Below are positions 45,971 through 58,440 of a stretch of DNA of 64,000 nucleotides, one piece after another. The translations under genes and the position numbers were made by a program. Positions within the stretch are counted from its first letter, which is position 1; each line of letters begins with the position of its first letter. Source of the stretch: Sphagnum compactum (lineage: Eukaryota; Bryophyta; Sphagnopsida; Sphagnales). The stretch covers positions 10,850,001 to 10,914,000 of the forward strand of contig OZ234494.1 of NCBI GenBank assembly GCA_965153455.1. Reading direction: 5' to 3'. The notes under the pieces are model-generated. The model was not told the DNA's origin and ran no database searches. It saw nothing but the letters and a program-made list of their open reading frames with translations.

Positions 45971-48900
45971 GATGTTTTCCGAAATTTAGTGATTTTTTCA
46001 ATAAAAAAATTATTGGATTTTTTACTAAAATTTTCAAAAAAAAAAATCAGAACAATACAAAATTTCACACAAAAAGAATGGCTCTTGGTAGTAAGTAATG
46101 CTCTCCCCAGGCACAATTTTTTGATGTAGCATCTGTTTGAAGAAAGAATTAGTATTAACTGAGTAGAGGGTTTCAGAAAACTATCTAGATAGTACAAAAT
46201 TGAAGAAAAACTCCCCCCAAATTAAAAACTGAATTAAATTGTGGCAAAATGTTCCTTGAAAATTTTTTTTTCTTGAAAAATTGGCAAAATTTTCAAAGAA
46301 AACATGGAATTCATGAAAAAATTAGAATATCGGCGAAAGGAAGAGGACTCAAGGTGAAGAGAAGCAGTTTTTCCCATTATTGGAGGTGAGCTAAATAGGG
46401 CTTGAAACTCTTTTTTTCAACAAGTTTCATCCTTAGTTTTGATTTTGCTTTTAATTTTTGTTGTCACTGTTATGATATGTTGTGCAATAAATTCTTTTTC
46501 ATCAAAAAATTATTTCTTTTCATTCACCTTTAATAAGAAAACTGTTTTTCTTTAACCTAAGTTGGTGTTCTTTTGTATATAACCAACATTTAAAGATGAA
46601 AAAGAATTTCAGAATGAAAAGAGGGCCCAAAGACAAGGTCATTTTAAGAATAACTTTAATGTCTTAATTTGCATTTTTTTTTGGTCAAAAAATGTGAAAA
46701 TTGGCCACCCAAAAAAAAAGCCATGGTAATAAGGATTTGTTAAATATGATTTTATGTCACAATATTTTGCATTTTGTCACAATTCTCATAAAGGGCTTTT
46801 TCATAGCGAAACAATGTGTGTTGCTTAGAGGTAATTCGCTCCTTCTGATAATTTAAAGAGGGTTTTTATTCAAAAGTTATCTACATATGACAAATGCCAA
46901 AAAAATCCTTTGAAAATTTTCTATGTATGCCATATCCAACTACACAAAATTATCAGTTATTGTTCTTATAATGAGATTCTTACAACCAAAATCAATTCAA
47001 CTGCATTTGAGGGTTTGGAATCCAATCAATAATTGAATAATTTCACCCAACCTGTAGGTGCATAGATACAAGGATACCTTTTGATCCATGGCATATTGAT
47101 AGTCTATTGTTGGACATTTTCAATGGAAAAAGGTCCATATGAGAGTATTTACTATTTATCTCCCCAAAGGAAAAAGGGTCAAAAAATAAGAAGAAATTCT
47201 GAAAATTCTACAAACAATTATTAGAAAATGTGAAAGGTTAATCGACATATGCATTTGTGAACTTGGTCAGGTTCCAAGCATATTGTGGTTGTGTTGTCTT
47301 TGCGACTTGTGGTAAAGCCTTTAACTTCAAGCATTGAGTTCAAAACACCCATCATTCCAATTCTTCTTAAATGTTAGAAACTTTCCAACCATAGTCACGG
47401 GACTAACCCATCATTCCAATTCTTGTTGAACGTTAGAAACTTTCCAACCATAGTCATGGGGACTAACCGTACATAAAATCAAGTCTATTCTTTTATAGAA
47501 GGTGCATCATGATTCAAGTTCGGACACCCTAGCTTTTTAGATCATGATAAACTTCATTATACTCATTTTGACATGCAAGGTAAAACCATAGGGTGGGGTA
47601 TTCTCAAAATAAGAGCCTTAGGACAAGGTGATACTTGAGTCCGGCCCCACATTTGGGGAATGTCCTTCACTTGTGAGCTTCAACCCCACAAGGCACGAGG
47701 CAAAGGTTATCATGAATCTAAATGTAAAGCACTTGGAGAAAATTTGTGGCATATGTGGAGGGCACCTTATATCCATGAATTTACCTCTTAGAAATTGTGG
47801 AGAGAGAGAGAGAGAGAGATTATGCTTACTTCTTAAGTTCTTGATTGCTTGCTTGCTTGGGTGAAGGTCCCTCTCACACTTATGGAGTAGGTGTAACATC
47901 CTTTCTTTTGTCTAGGGGAAATGTGGACGTCCATCTGCAAACATAAGGTAGCCTCCGAATACACAAGGAATTTTTCTCTTGCAATGCCTTTCTGTTAAGG
48001 ATAGAATTCTTTGAATTCTCCACTTTCCGTTATAATGTGTCTGGAATTGGACATGCTCCAACACCTTCTCTAGTTACATCTTAGGTTACCGTGTAATGTA
48101 CTATACTACCTGGCCCACCCCCACATCTTATGCACAATCTAAGGAGTGCTCATTATCAAAGGCAATCTTTGTGAACAAAGAAAGGAACTATGTGTGGGTT
48201 GTGTGTGTTGCAAGTAGTGACTTGTCAAGAGGTAAGAGATGCTAATACCACTAACCTTAACAAACATGTCTATGATTGAAAAAATAATAATTTTCCTAGT
48301 CAAAACTTGAATATCTCTAATTGTCCATAGTTGGGAGCAGTAGGGACATTTATAAGATTTTCAATGGGGAACATCTTATGTAAATGATTTCTTAAATTAT
48401 TATTATTATTATTATTTTGGAAATCTATAATGCATTTTATGAGCAATTCTAAATTCCAAGATTAATTGTAAGAGTTGCTTTTAAAATTGTTGGCTTTCAA
48501 TTAACATCATAATGATTTTGGAAAAAAACAAAATGTATAACCACATCTCACCCACACTTTTTTTATACATAACTCACACATCATATTGTTGGATATAATT
48601 TACAATTGTTGACGTTTGAAACTCGCATCCAATGAATACGAGAAGGGATAGATACTACAATCAATCATTTGACGGTTTGTCCTAAAGTTTTCAATAATTT
48701 GGAAATATTCTAATAACCTACAAGTTGCAATATGTATAGGAGTTTTGACTTGAATTTGGACCCAACAAAAGAACCACGGTTAGATCTAGTCCACACAAAA
48801 GCACACATTCACTCAATACACTTGTTCGTGTAGGTAAGTGAATCTATTACGGGCATTGAAAATGTTCAATCATGTTGTTTTTTACATTCAAGTGATTGGG

Positions 48901-51383
48901 GGTCGCTCACAACTTGTGTTCTAACTTCCTGTGACCCTTTTGAAAAAACCCCCCATCCATCAAAAACCCAATATCACAAAATATGTTGTTTATTCAAGAA
49001 TTATGCCAAATTTCCCAATTTTTTTAATCATATTGTTGGCCATTTTTTAAAATACTGAAAATTTAGCAATGTGAACAAATATATCGGAAATTTTAAAGTG
49101 AACTCATAATATTTCAAAAGGTTCACTAGTTTTGCATGAAGTTGGGAACGATTTGTGTTGACTATTAAATGCTGAATTATACATAACAAAAACATGATTA
49201 TAGTACTAATTGAATGTACATAGTAGAATGTTAGCTTCAATTGTATTATACTCTTTACATAAATTTTAACTTAATAGCTTATATTTTAGAACTTGAACCC
49301 TATGTCATCACACGTGTAAAAAGTTAGATAAACATTAAAGCTATTAACCCTAAATATGAAATATGACTTAGTTTAAAACAAGTATATAATTGTAGCAAAT
49401 ATCTTAATTGTAGCTTCATGATAGAAACTTAGATCTTTATATGTAAACCTAGATATATCATATATGTAATTTCAAACATATCATGTAGTTGGGAAACCAT
49501 TAATGTAACATACCAAGATACAAACATAAAGTATTACGTAAATAGTGTCATAAATCAATTGTAAGCCTCATATTAAACTTGACATACAACACCAATAAGT
49601 TACTAACATACAAGACTCCTATTTCAATTCAATGAAAATTAGTGCTCATTGAACTAGTCTTAATAATTGATCAAATGATCATCTATCACATATACATTAA
49701 CATATTGCATTGTTTTTTCACTTTTGATGACAACATCTATATAATGATATTGGGTGTTTGGTAGAAATACCACAAACCCAATATTACATTTATGTTTTAC
49801 AATATGTGGTATTTTATGTGGGTAACACGTAATATTTAAGATAAATCTTGAATCTTCACACCTTACCAACTTGGGCTGTGTATTGTTACACATTATTAGT
49901 GAGGATCAATTGATGAAAAAAATGAATTCATTTTTTGAAAGTTAAGTTTCATTTTAAATGAAAATACTGAATGGCATTGCATGTATATTGAATTGAAACA
50001 AATTGAATGGAATTTCCATTTTATTCAATTCCAATTCAACTAAATTCATTTCAATAATTGTATTAAGATTGAATTCAATTGAATTCAAATTCAAATGAAG
50101 AAAAATGAGATGCAAATTGGTGGATAAGATATTGAAAATCAGCTTTAAAAAAAGAAAAATCTGAAAAGACACCTTTTCATGCCTCTTTATATTGGGAATG
50201 GGCTAAACTTAAATCAAATTATTAGAATGGGCTATTACTTAATTTAAAAAATACAAATGTTATATTTATTTTTAAAAGAAAATTAGAGATTAACACATAT
50301 TATAATCATATTATAAAACTAGCTAAATTATAAATTTTACCTAATAATCAATATATTACACCCCATATTTAGACTCATGTATTTTCTAAATTCAAAGAAG
50401 AATTTCCCCCAGCCTTATATTGATGTCAACCGTCAATCCACATGAATATTTACCAATAATGCATTTCATATGGGATATTTTTCCTTTAAGTAGATACTTT
50501 TAAAGGAGTTTAAAAAATTACAATTATTATTTAAAGTTAAAAAAAACTTGAACTTTGTTCATTATTGTGCTATTTATACACCCTTAATTGTAACCCCTAC
50601 CATTAGCCTAGGTGGAAAATAGTAAAGAACAAAGGAAGGGATATAATTTTTTGGCAACCCATGAGGTGAGTTAGTAAGCAATAAATAGGGTTGCCAACTT
50701 GTTTTTCTTTGGGAGAGGGTTGTGGGGTGTGGGATGTGAGGCTTTCCTTTTGAAGAGGGTTAGGAGGTGGATGTGGGATATGGAAAAAAATTTGATTTCA
50801 ACCAGGCATAGTAGTTGCTAGCATGTTCATCATGTCTAGTCGAGGGTGTACTTTGCATGTCCAAAAACAAATAGCAGCTACAATAGCTGCTCAATTTAAC
50901 CCATACCATTTGCCCTAAGTTCTACTCTTGTAACCCATATAAGTAGCCCAAATGAGGAGGTTATAACATACATATTTTGGGATTGTCCAAAGCTTGATTA
51001 AATGTTTTTGGGTGCACCAATCAAAGAAGATTAAAAAAATTTAAAAAAAAAAAAAAAACTTTGGAGATCTCATAACTAACTAATATTACCATTACACATG
51101 AGAATATTACCATGTTAATATATAATAGAATGAACATAATCATAGTTTTTTGATAAATGCATCTCAAGAAAGGCTTGTAGTTCATCTTACTTACCAGAGT
51201 CATTTGTGAACACTTGCAAATCTACCCATAACATGTAATTATATAGAAAGTTCAAACACTAACTTTGAGGTGACTGCATATTACTCGAAGTATAAAGACC
51301 TCTCACTGCAATAGTGCCTTAAATTAGCCCTATGAAGCCCACTATTGAAAATAGGCAATATCCATGGTCTAGGGAACATTGAG
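45971..51383. other. AT-rich gene-poor stretch
   Basis: No gene or RNA is supported. A 59-bp tandem duplication lies at about 47347-47467 (CCATCATTCCAATTCTT...GTTAGAAACTTTCCAACC twice). A (GA)7 tract is near 47803 and (TTA)7 at 48396-48416. Around 50000-50100 there is a run of GAATTGAATTCAATT-like words. Confidence 0.45.
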
Positions 51384-51386
51384 TTA

Positions 51387-52094
51387 GGGCCACTTTAGAC
51401 AAGGGTCCAAGGACCAAAAGCTGAAGGACCAATTTGAAGCAAATTGAACCTAGAATTGGACCTTTCTTCACATTAAAACAAACATTTTTTCTTAAGGTAC
51501 AATGAGTGTGTTTAAAGGCTTGGGTTCCGATTCAAAGGTCCAATATTAAAAATGTGTGATTAACATGTGAGAGGATTAGGTTAATCTTTGGTCTTTTTTC
51601 TCTTTTTTTTTCATGGTTTTAAAAAAAATAAAATTCATCTCCATTTCGTGCATTTGTAAAGGTTGAAAATGCACTCCTTTTAATAACCACCTTGTGAGGA
51701 TTCACAAAATCAACCATGTTAACTCTAAATTAATAAAAAATGGGGGAGTTGGTTTGCTCTCAAGAATGTCTTCAATTCATAATAGGCTTTCCATTTTCAA
51801 AAAAATTGAACAACAAAGATTAAAAAAAAAAGAGAAAAGAACAACCTTGACCTTAACATACACTTTGATTCTCCAAACCATGAGCTCTCTTTTAAGCTTT
51901 TTTTTTTTTTTTTCTTTTGTTTGAACCAATTGGTTTTCTCTCCAAAATGATGCCATATAAGCTAAATCACAATTTGATTTGTCTTGAGCTTGGATCATTG
52001 TCTAAAAATCTTGAGACCAATTTAAAGCTCTTGACCAATAGGAATGCTTGATTTCATTGGACCTTGCTCCTTGGACCCTTGTCTAAAGTGGCCC
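51387..52094. mobile_element. PIF/Harbinger-like nonautonomous DNA transposon (about 708 bp)
   Basis: The first 27 bp beginning GGGCCACTTTAGACAAGGGT and continuing CCAAGGA recur as an exact inverted copy at the right end. Both ends are flanked by TTA (51384-51386 and 52095-52097), as expected for a 3-bp target-site duplication. TTA duplications and GG-starting ends are typical of the PIF/Harbinger superfamily. The interior has only short open frames and no transposase, so the element is nonautonomous. The intact terminal repeats suggest a comparatively recent insertion. Confidence 0.82.
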
Positions 52095-52097
52095 TTA

Positions 52098-53319
52098 GAT
52101 TCATATATTTTTCAATATAACAATGTCATGAAATTTTAAAAGCTCACCTTTCAAGTAAGGAGTTTTTATGGCACAAGGAAAAAGTTCACAATCATGCTGG
52201 CACTAAACACCAACAAAAGTCATATACTTCATAATAACAACTAAGCAATAAAAATGCAACAAATATTAAAAAGTTCATTGGGTGCATCTACACCATTGGT
52301 AGCTACATTACATATGTATCTAAAAATAACATTTATGAAAATCATGTCGCCTATTGCATAATCAGATATAGATCATAAAACAAAAAAATGTATTTTGGAA
52401 TATGAGAGTGAAATATTTTAATACTTGCAAATTTTGTTCAATATTGAAACCTTCAACACCCACAACAAATAGGGGTCCTTGAGATGATGCAAATATGTTT
52501 TAGAAACACATGCAAGCATACGACAATTGCCAAAGCGCCTATCTTTGGGAATCATATGTATTACACATAACCAAAAAAAAAAACAATTTGAACTTCATTC
52601 CTTGAAACTATGAGGTGCAACTATTATCCACACAAAATAGGTGTAAAAAGTAAATATAAATAAAAATGAATATACATAATTCCTCAATGAAAGCATTCAA
52701 ATTGTATATGTATTTTTTTTTCTTAAGCAAGATGCTTGCAAAGGGGGACATGCAACGATTGATAAACAACTTGGCATCCACCCACAAACTATCAAAGAGT
52801 GGGGCAATATAGTGGCTATGTTGTATATTGTATCTTAGCATGTTTGGCAAATCAGCATCCTCAAGTTTGAGTGGAGAATGCACCCTTAGGTAGAGATGAA
52901 TATTATATACCTATATGCATGCAAAAAACCTAAACTTTTTGTTTTGTGGATTGGTTTGCTGGCCTTTGTCTAGAGTCTAGATCAGAGAAGAGGTTGGTTG
53001 TATTGATTAGTCTTTGGGTAGACTTCACACCACCTTAAGGTTGTCTAGTATAGTCTAACAAGATTTACTTGAAAAGCAATTATTTGAAGAGTGGGGAGAA
53101 AGGAAAATAAAATTCATTCACTAGATAGAGAGTGAACAAAGCTCACAAGGATTTCAATGAGCTTGTACACATCTTAAACATATGACAAACCCTCATAACA
53201 TGATGACATTGTGAGAGTGGAACCATAGTGCATGGAAAATGAAGGATTTTGGTTGAGATTATTCAACATACAAATGGGCTAGTAAGAAATTATAGGTATT
53301 TAGCTAAGCATTAATTATG

Positions 53320-53359
<40 letters not shown>

Positions 53360-56300
53360 AGAGGATAATAAGGCTTGGGTGAAATAAATGAAAACCTTAA
53401 ACTCCCCTAATCGACAAACACTTTTTTCACTTAATTTTCTTAGCTAACCTTAATTCTTGAAAAAATTGGCACACCACTTGATTTGCTGGTGAGCTCAAAA
53501 CATTGAAAGCTTCGAGTCTTTCCTACACAAAAGAATAAAAGAGAAGTGAACTTCCCAGGAATCTAAATATCTGTTAAAAAAAAGAAAAAAAAAGATGAAC
53601 GGTAAATCCCAAGCCCCACATTGCCCCTTCCTCCCTGGACGGCTCCAAATCATCCAAGTCACTTGTGAGGTTGTTCATTGTGTGATTTCTTGACATATTA
53701 TTGACATGAGTTTGGAATGACACTTTGGCTGACACAAGTTATCCAAAATCATCTGCCAATGACAACTTTATAGAAGCAAATGTGATCCGAAAAGGCTTGA
53801 GTGATAGAGCTGGTTTGAGTGATAGAGCTGGGCGCATAATAGGAATGATGCATATTTTGTTGTGTACAAAATGTCTTCGTATGCTTGGATGAGTAAGATG
53901 ACATTTGGATGCTGAACATGATAAGTGTACATATCTTCACTCTTATGACGAATCTATACTTGACATAGTTGCCACTTTGGGTGACACCGTTTGTTGAACA
54001 ATTTCCATATACAACCCATGTGCATGAACAATTTCCATATACAACCCATGTGCATGTTCATACAAGAAGAGGATGAAGAGATATCATCAATGAGTCATTG
54101 AATTCAAACTTTGATATGTAGAGTTGGATAGCCTTTTTTCTATTGGGCCCCTTTGAGTAGGTTGTTAGGACCCCTACTATAATAAGAACATTACTTTATG
54201 TACCCCAAAGTGGGTCCTAAAGACTTGGTCTACTGTAGAAGAACAATCTTTCTTGATAATGTGGTAGTTGTGTGTATAGACTTGTAATGTTATACCTACC
54301 TCCAAGCTTTGATGTTTTAGAATAATTCTTAAACTTTGGTGGTTGGGAGGGGTGTTGGAAATTCAATTCACCCTTTGTATGTGCTAAAAAGTCAGGAATT
54401 TGAAGGTGTGACCATCTACTGGGTTAATGCATTAAAATAAAATTACCAATGCTTTTAAAACTTTTGTAGATACTTCATATACTTGCGATGAACTACAATT
54501 TTAATATAAGAAGAAATTGGAGTTTGGGTTTGGGCCGGTAAATATGTGCATGCAAGCTTGCCTTTTGGAAGGCCAAATAAAAGAAAAAAAATGTTTTTAA
54601 TTTGTAGCCATAGTGATCGGTGTAGGTGATTGCACTTACAGAGTCTCTCATCTCGAATTCGTGATGTTTGTGGCTGAAGATAGGGAATGACTAAAAATCT
54701 ATCTATCTTTGATGTGAAGAATGTTAGTAGAAGCTCAAAATAAGGGTTAAGTGTAGATGGAGATGCTTTAAGATCCTAACATTTAAAGCATGACCTAGAC
54801 TACCCACCTCCCTTTTTGGGAACACAATAGCAAACTTGACTACCTTACCCTAAGGTCAGTTTCGTCATTAAATAATCCTCAAAATAATGAAATGAAATTT
54901 TGTGAAAATATGAAATTGTCATGTTGAAAATTATCATAATTATCATAGACTACACTCTCAATAATTTCACTACTCATATCACAATATTATAGTAGATGAT
55001 AATAATTATTATAATTTTAAAATTTTAAAAAAGATTTCATTTTTTGAAAATAATTAATTTTTTGTTTTGTTGACGATGTGGAAACTGACCCTAGGATATA
55101 GGGTAACAAGTGTTGGTAGTACCCTAGCCAGGCCTAAGGAGGAGGACATGGCACGGCCTCCACATGCTCTCTAGCAAGTTATTCATCTTAAAACCAAGAA
55201 TACTTTCAAGTTTAAGTTAACCTGATTTTTCCAAAATCTAAAGCCTAACATAAGCAAAAACTATGCTATATGCAATCATAGAGGGAAAACCCATCTTGTA
55301 CACGTTAAAAATGACAACACACTATGATGATGATTATTTCTCCCAATCAAAAGCCTCAAGACTTCAAATCTCAAAAAAATGCACATTAAATGGCTTTGGA
55401 TCATATCCTTATTGTGTAGACGCTGTGGATTGATCAATTAAAATTAAGTATTTTTGTATAAAAAATTCGAAAGTAAAAAAAAAATTGCATATAAATATTC
55501 GATTCAAAGAAGGGTAGGTAATGTTTATAATGTAGGAGTGTCAATAAACCAGTGGGGGGTTAATAAACCAAAATGGTAGGTTAAATGTGTACCAATTCCA
55601 AATTTCCCACTCAATAGTTTTTTGGGCCACCAATAATGGTCCTAACATAATTGACTAACATTAATTGATATGAATGGATTTCTTTTTTTATGTCGATAAT
55701 ACAAAAAAAGAAGATGGTGGTCATACACACTTGGTGGATAGATAGATACACATGTACATAGTGTGAAGAAGGTGAGCTAAAGGATCCTAGGTTAGTGGGA
55801 TTATGTTACACTGGGTGTTGGTGTAGTATAGTGGGCAATTGAGATTGGGAACATATCCTCAAGAATTGTCACCTTGACAACTGAATTGAGTATAATTAAT
55901 GGTATGTCCAAAAACATAACATGTAGAAAGTTATATTTCAGAGATATTCACATTAACAAATGTTTTAAACCAATGTTGTGTGGGTACCCAGGTTAGCCTG
56001 TTGTTGGTTTTGGTTACGTTGAACTTGATTGGACTTAGGTCCAAGAGGTGGAACTAGGTAGGAATCAAAACCGGGGTTAAACGAGGTTAGAGGAACTGCC
56101 TGGGAACACCTCCCGGGGTTTTTAAAAATTTTACAAAGAATTGAAATTGGGTCAGTTCTTAAGTGGTCTGAAAAATTGGAACTAGACTGGTTTTTTGAAA
56201 ACAAATTGATTTTGGTTCCAATTTAGGGTTAGGAGTGGTGGGGTGTTGTTGAAGGTTAAAACTTGTCTTTCTGTTTGTGTTTTTTTTTTGGTTCCTTGTT

Positions 56301-57747
56301 GCTACTTGCTACATCATTGCCATTGTCTTTGTGGTTTTCTTGTCATCCTAGTGCTTTTGCTGGTATTCTTTTCATTGTTGTAGCTCATGCTAGTGGTTGG
56401 TGGTTGTGGTGTTTTTTTCACGGTTGTAGCCTGTCATTGGTATGTAGATCATTGTTTCCCTCCTCGTCATCTTTTTATGCTTTTGGTCACGGTGGTGTTC
56501 TTTTGTCGTAGGTAATTGTTGCTTGGCATCACCATCTTGATGATCTTGTGATCTTATTCATTTTGCAAAATGGGGTGCAATTGAAGATTTTGTAAGGGGT
56601 GATTTGAGGTTGATTGAAGGGAATGGGGGGGAGAGGGGTTGAAGATTCAATGGTGGCAAAATGCGCATTTCAAACTAGGTATACAAGTGCACGAGGCATG
56701 AAAACATGAATTCAATTGACATTTTAAAAATGATACTCATCCACTATAAACTATCAATATAGTTCTAAAATTTAAGAGTAGATTAGTTCCACTTAATTTG
56801 GCCTTGTCAAAGGTTTGTAACAATTTGAAATTTTTTATAAATATATATATATATTTGCATTGTTTCTGATGATGTTTGGCTTTGTGAAACTTAATTGAAA
56901 GGTTACTAAAAACTTACCTTAACCTACCCTAAAAATGGGAACCAACTTGATTTACAAATTTAAAAAAATTGAAACCTGAATTGACCCTCACATTAAAAAA
57001 CGAGATTGAAAACTGAGTCCCAATTTTATTTTGAACAAAATCTAACCAAAATCAAAATCAACCCCACAATTTTTTTTGACACCCAAACCAGAGGTTCCTA
57101 CTCAAAACCTAACAACTGCACAATACCGGTTTAAACGTAAATCATCATTTATTAAGTACAAATATGTTTCTTTCTGGCAAAGGACGAAACAATAGTTTGA
57201 TTGTTGTTATTTCATGAAATTTTATTCTTGATATCTCATCAATCTATTTTCATGTCACTTCTCATTTGTCAATATGTAAAGAATTCATAATCAATTACAA
57301 ACTCATTTGAGGTAACAAATATGAGTTTATAATTAACGTTTCACCAATTGATGCTAAATCTTGTTTTGAATGTTCACATGAATGACCCTACATCAAATGC
57401 CTTTGTACCATCTTTGGCACTAAAATGAAGGCAGAATTTATTGATCAACAAACATACTTTGATAAATAGTGGTGAAGTAGCCTTTCCTAAGGGTTTGATA
57501 TTGCATACTCAGCTACCATTTTCCAGAGATTCCTTGATGTTTGAGTGTAGTCTCCTTGGGGGTACCCACTACCCACCAGATTTGGGTTATATTGAGTCCT
57601 TGTGGGCAAGGCAGTTGCTGTTTAGGTGATATGGGTTTTTACCATTAGCAAACCCTTTCAAAAAGATGGGAAGATGTGAGGGTGTTGAGACAAGAAGCCA
57701 GCCTGAGAGTCATGGGAAATATATAATAATACCGTGCGAATGGGTTG
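52098..57747. other. AT-rich gene-poor stretch
   Basis: No gene is supported. A (GT)16 microsatellite occupies about 53325-53356. A 32-bp tandem duplication containing AACAATTTCCATATACAACC lies at about 53996-54059. AGTGATAGAGCTGG is repeated near 53799 and 53818. A segment from 55960 to 57150 has loosely matching, inverted ends and may be an old element, but this is weak. Confidence 0.4.
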
Positions 57748-58047
57748 AAGAGCTTTGACGACATGGGAACAATGTGTCACTATTTTTTCATGGTAGAAGA
57801 GCATTGAAGAGCTTCTTTGATGACATGGGAACACTTTGTCACTATTTTTTCCATTGGTGGAAGAGCATTGAAGAGCTTCGTTGATGACATGGGAACACTT
57901 TGTCACTTATTCTTCATTGGTGGAAGAGCATTGAAGAGCTTCTTTGATGACATGGGAACACTTTGTCACTATTACTTCATTGGTGGGAGAGCATTGAAGA
58001 GCTTCTTCAATGACATGGGAACACTTTGTCACTATTACTTCATTGAT
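57748..58047. repeat. Tandem array, 59-64 bp unit, five copies
   Basis: Copies begin AAGAGCTT at 57748, 57807, 57871, 57934 and 57997, and each contains GACATGGGAACA(C/A)T(T/G)TGTCACT. The last copies are 63 bp long, so on the plus strand 57817-58098 stays open and encodes a repeat like GGRALKSFFDDMGTLCHYYFI (21 residues). Copies differ at few positions. Confidence 0.88.
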
Positions 58048-58139
58048 GCCATCCTCATTCTATTTAGATATTGTATTACTGATCCACATGAAAACTGACC
58101 TTCACCTAGTTAGCAAATTAAGCAGCTCCTATTCAGTGT

Positions 58140-58440
58140 TTTTTTTTGGGTGAATTTCCACATCCTGGTGACCAAAAATGTGGAGGTGCAAATAATACAA
58201 AAGGCTCTTTTGAGAAATTATGGGCCCAAGTTACTCCATTGAGACAAATTCTTTTGAAGTTGTCACATTTAGACAATAGGTTTCCAACATGTTGCCAAAA
58301 TATAGTAGGAATCTTTAAAACTTTCTACTTTCTTCTCTGACTTTCTTCTGTCCTGTAGCCTAATTTGGAGAAGTCCTCTTGTGGATGATCACCAACATAC
58401 CTACCTCACAAAATTTAAGGAAAAAAAACACTGTTCGTAA
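58140..58440. repeat. MITE-like dispersed repeat, copy G
   Basis: The order GGTGAATTTCCACATCCTGG, CACATTTAGACAATAGGTTT, GCCAAAATATAG, CTGTAGCCTAATTTGGAG (core 58357-58370), CCTCTTGTGGATGATCACC and ACCTACCTCACAAAATTT matches copies A and D closely. Confidence 0.8.

Noticed and set aside
55960-57150. Possible 1.2-kb element with inverted ends (TTTAAACC...GGTTTTGG)
   Set aside because: The end similarity is patchy and no target duplication was found, so it falls short of a supported mobile element.
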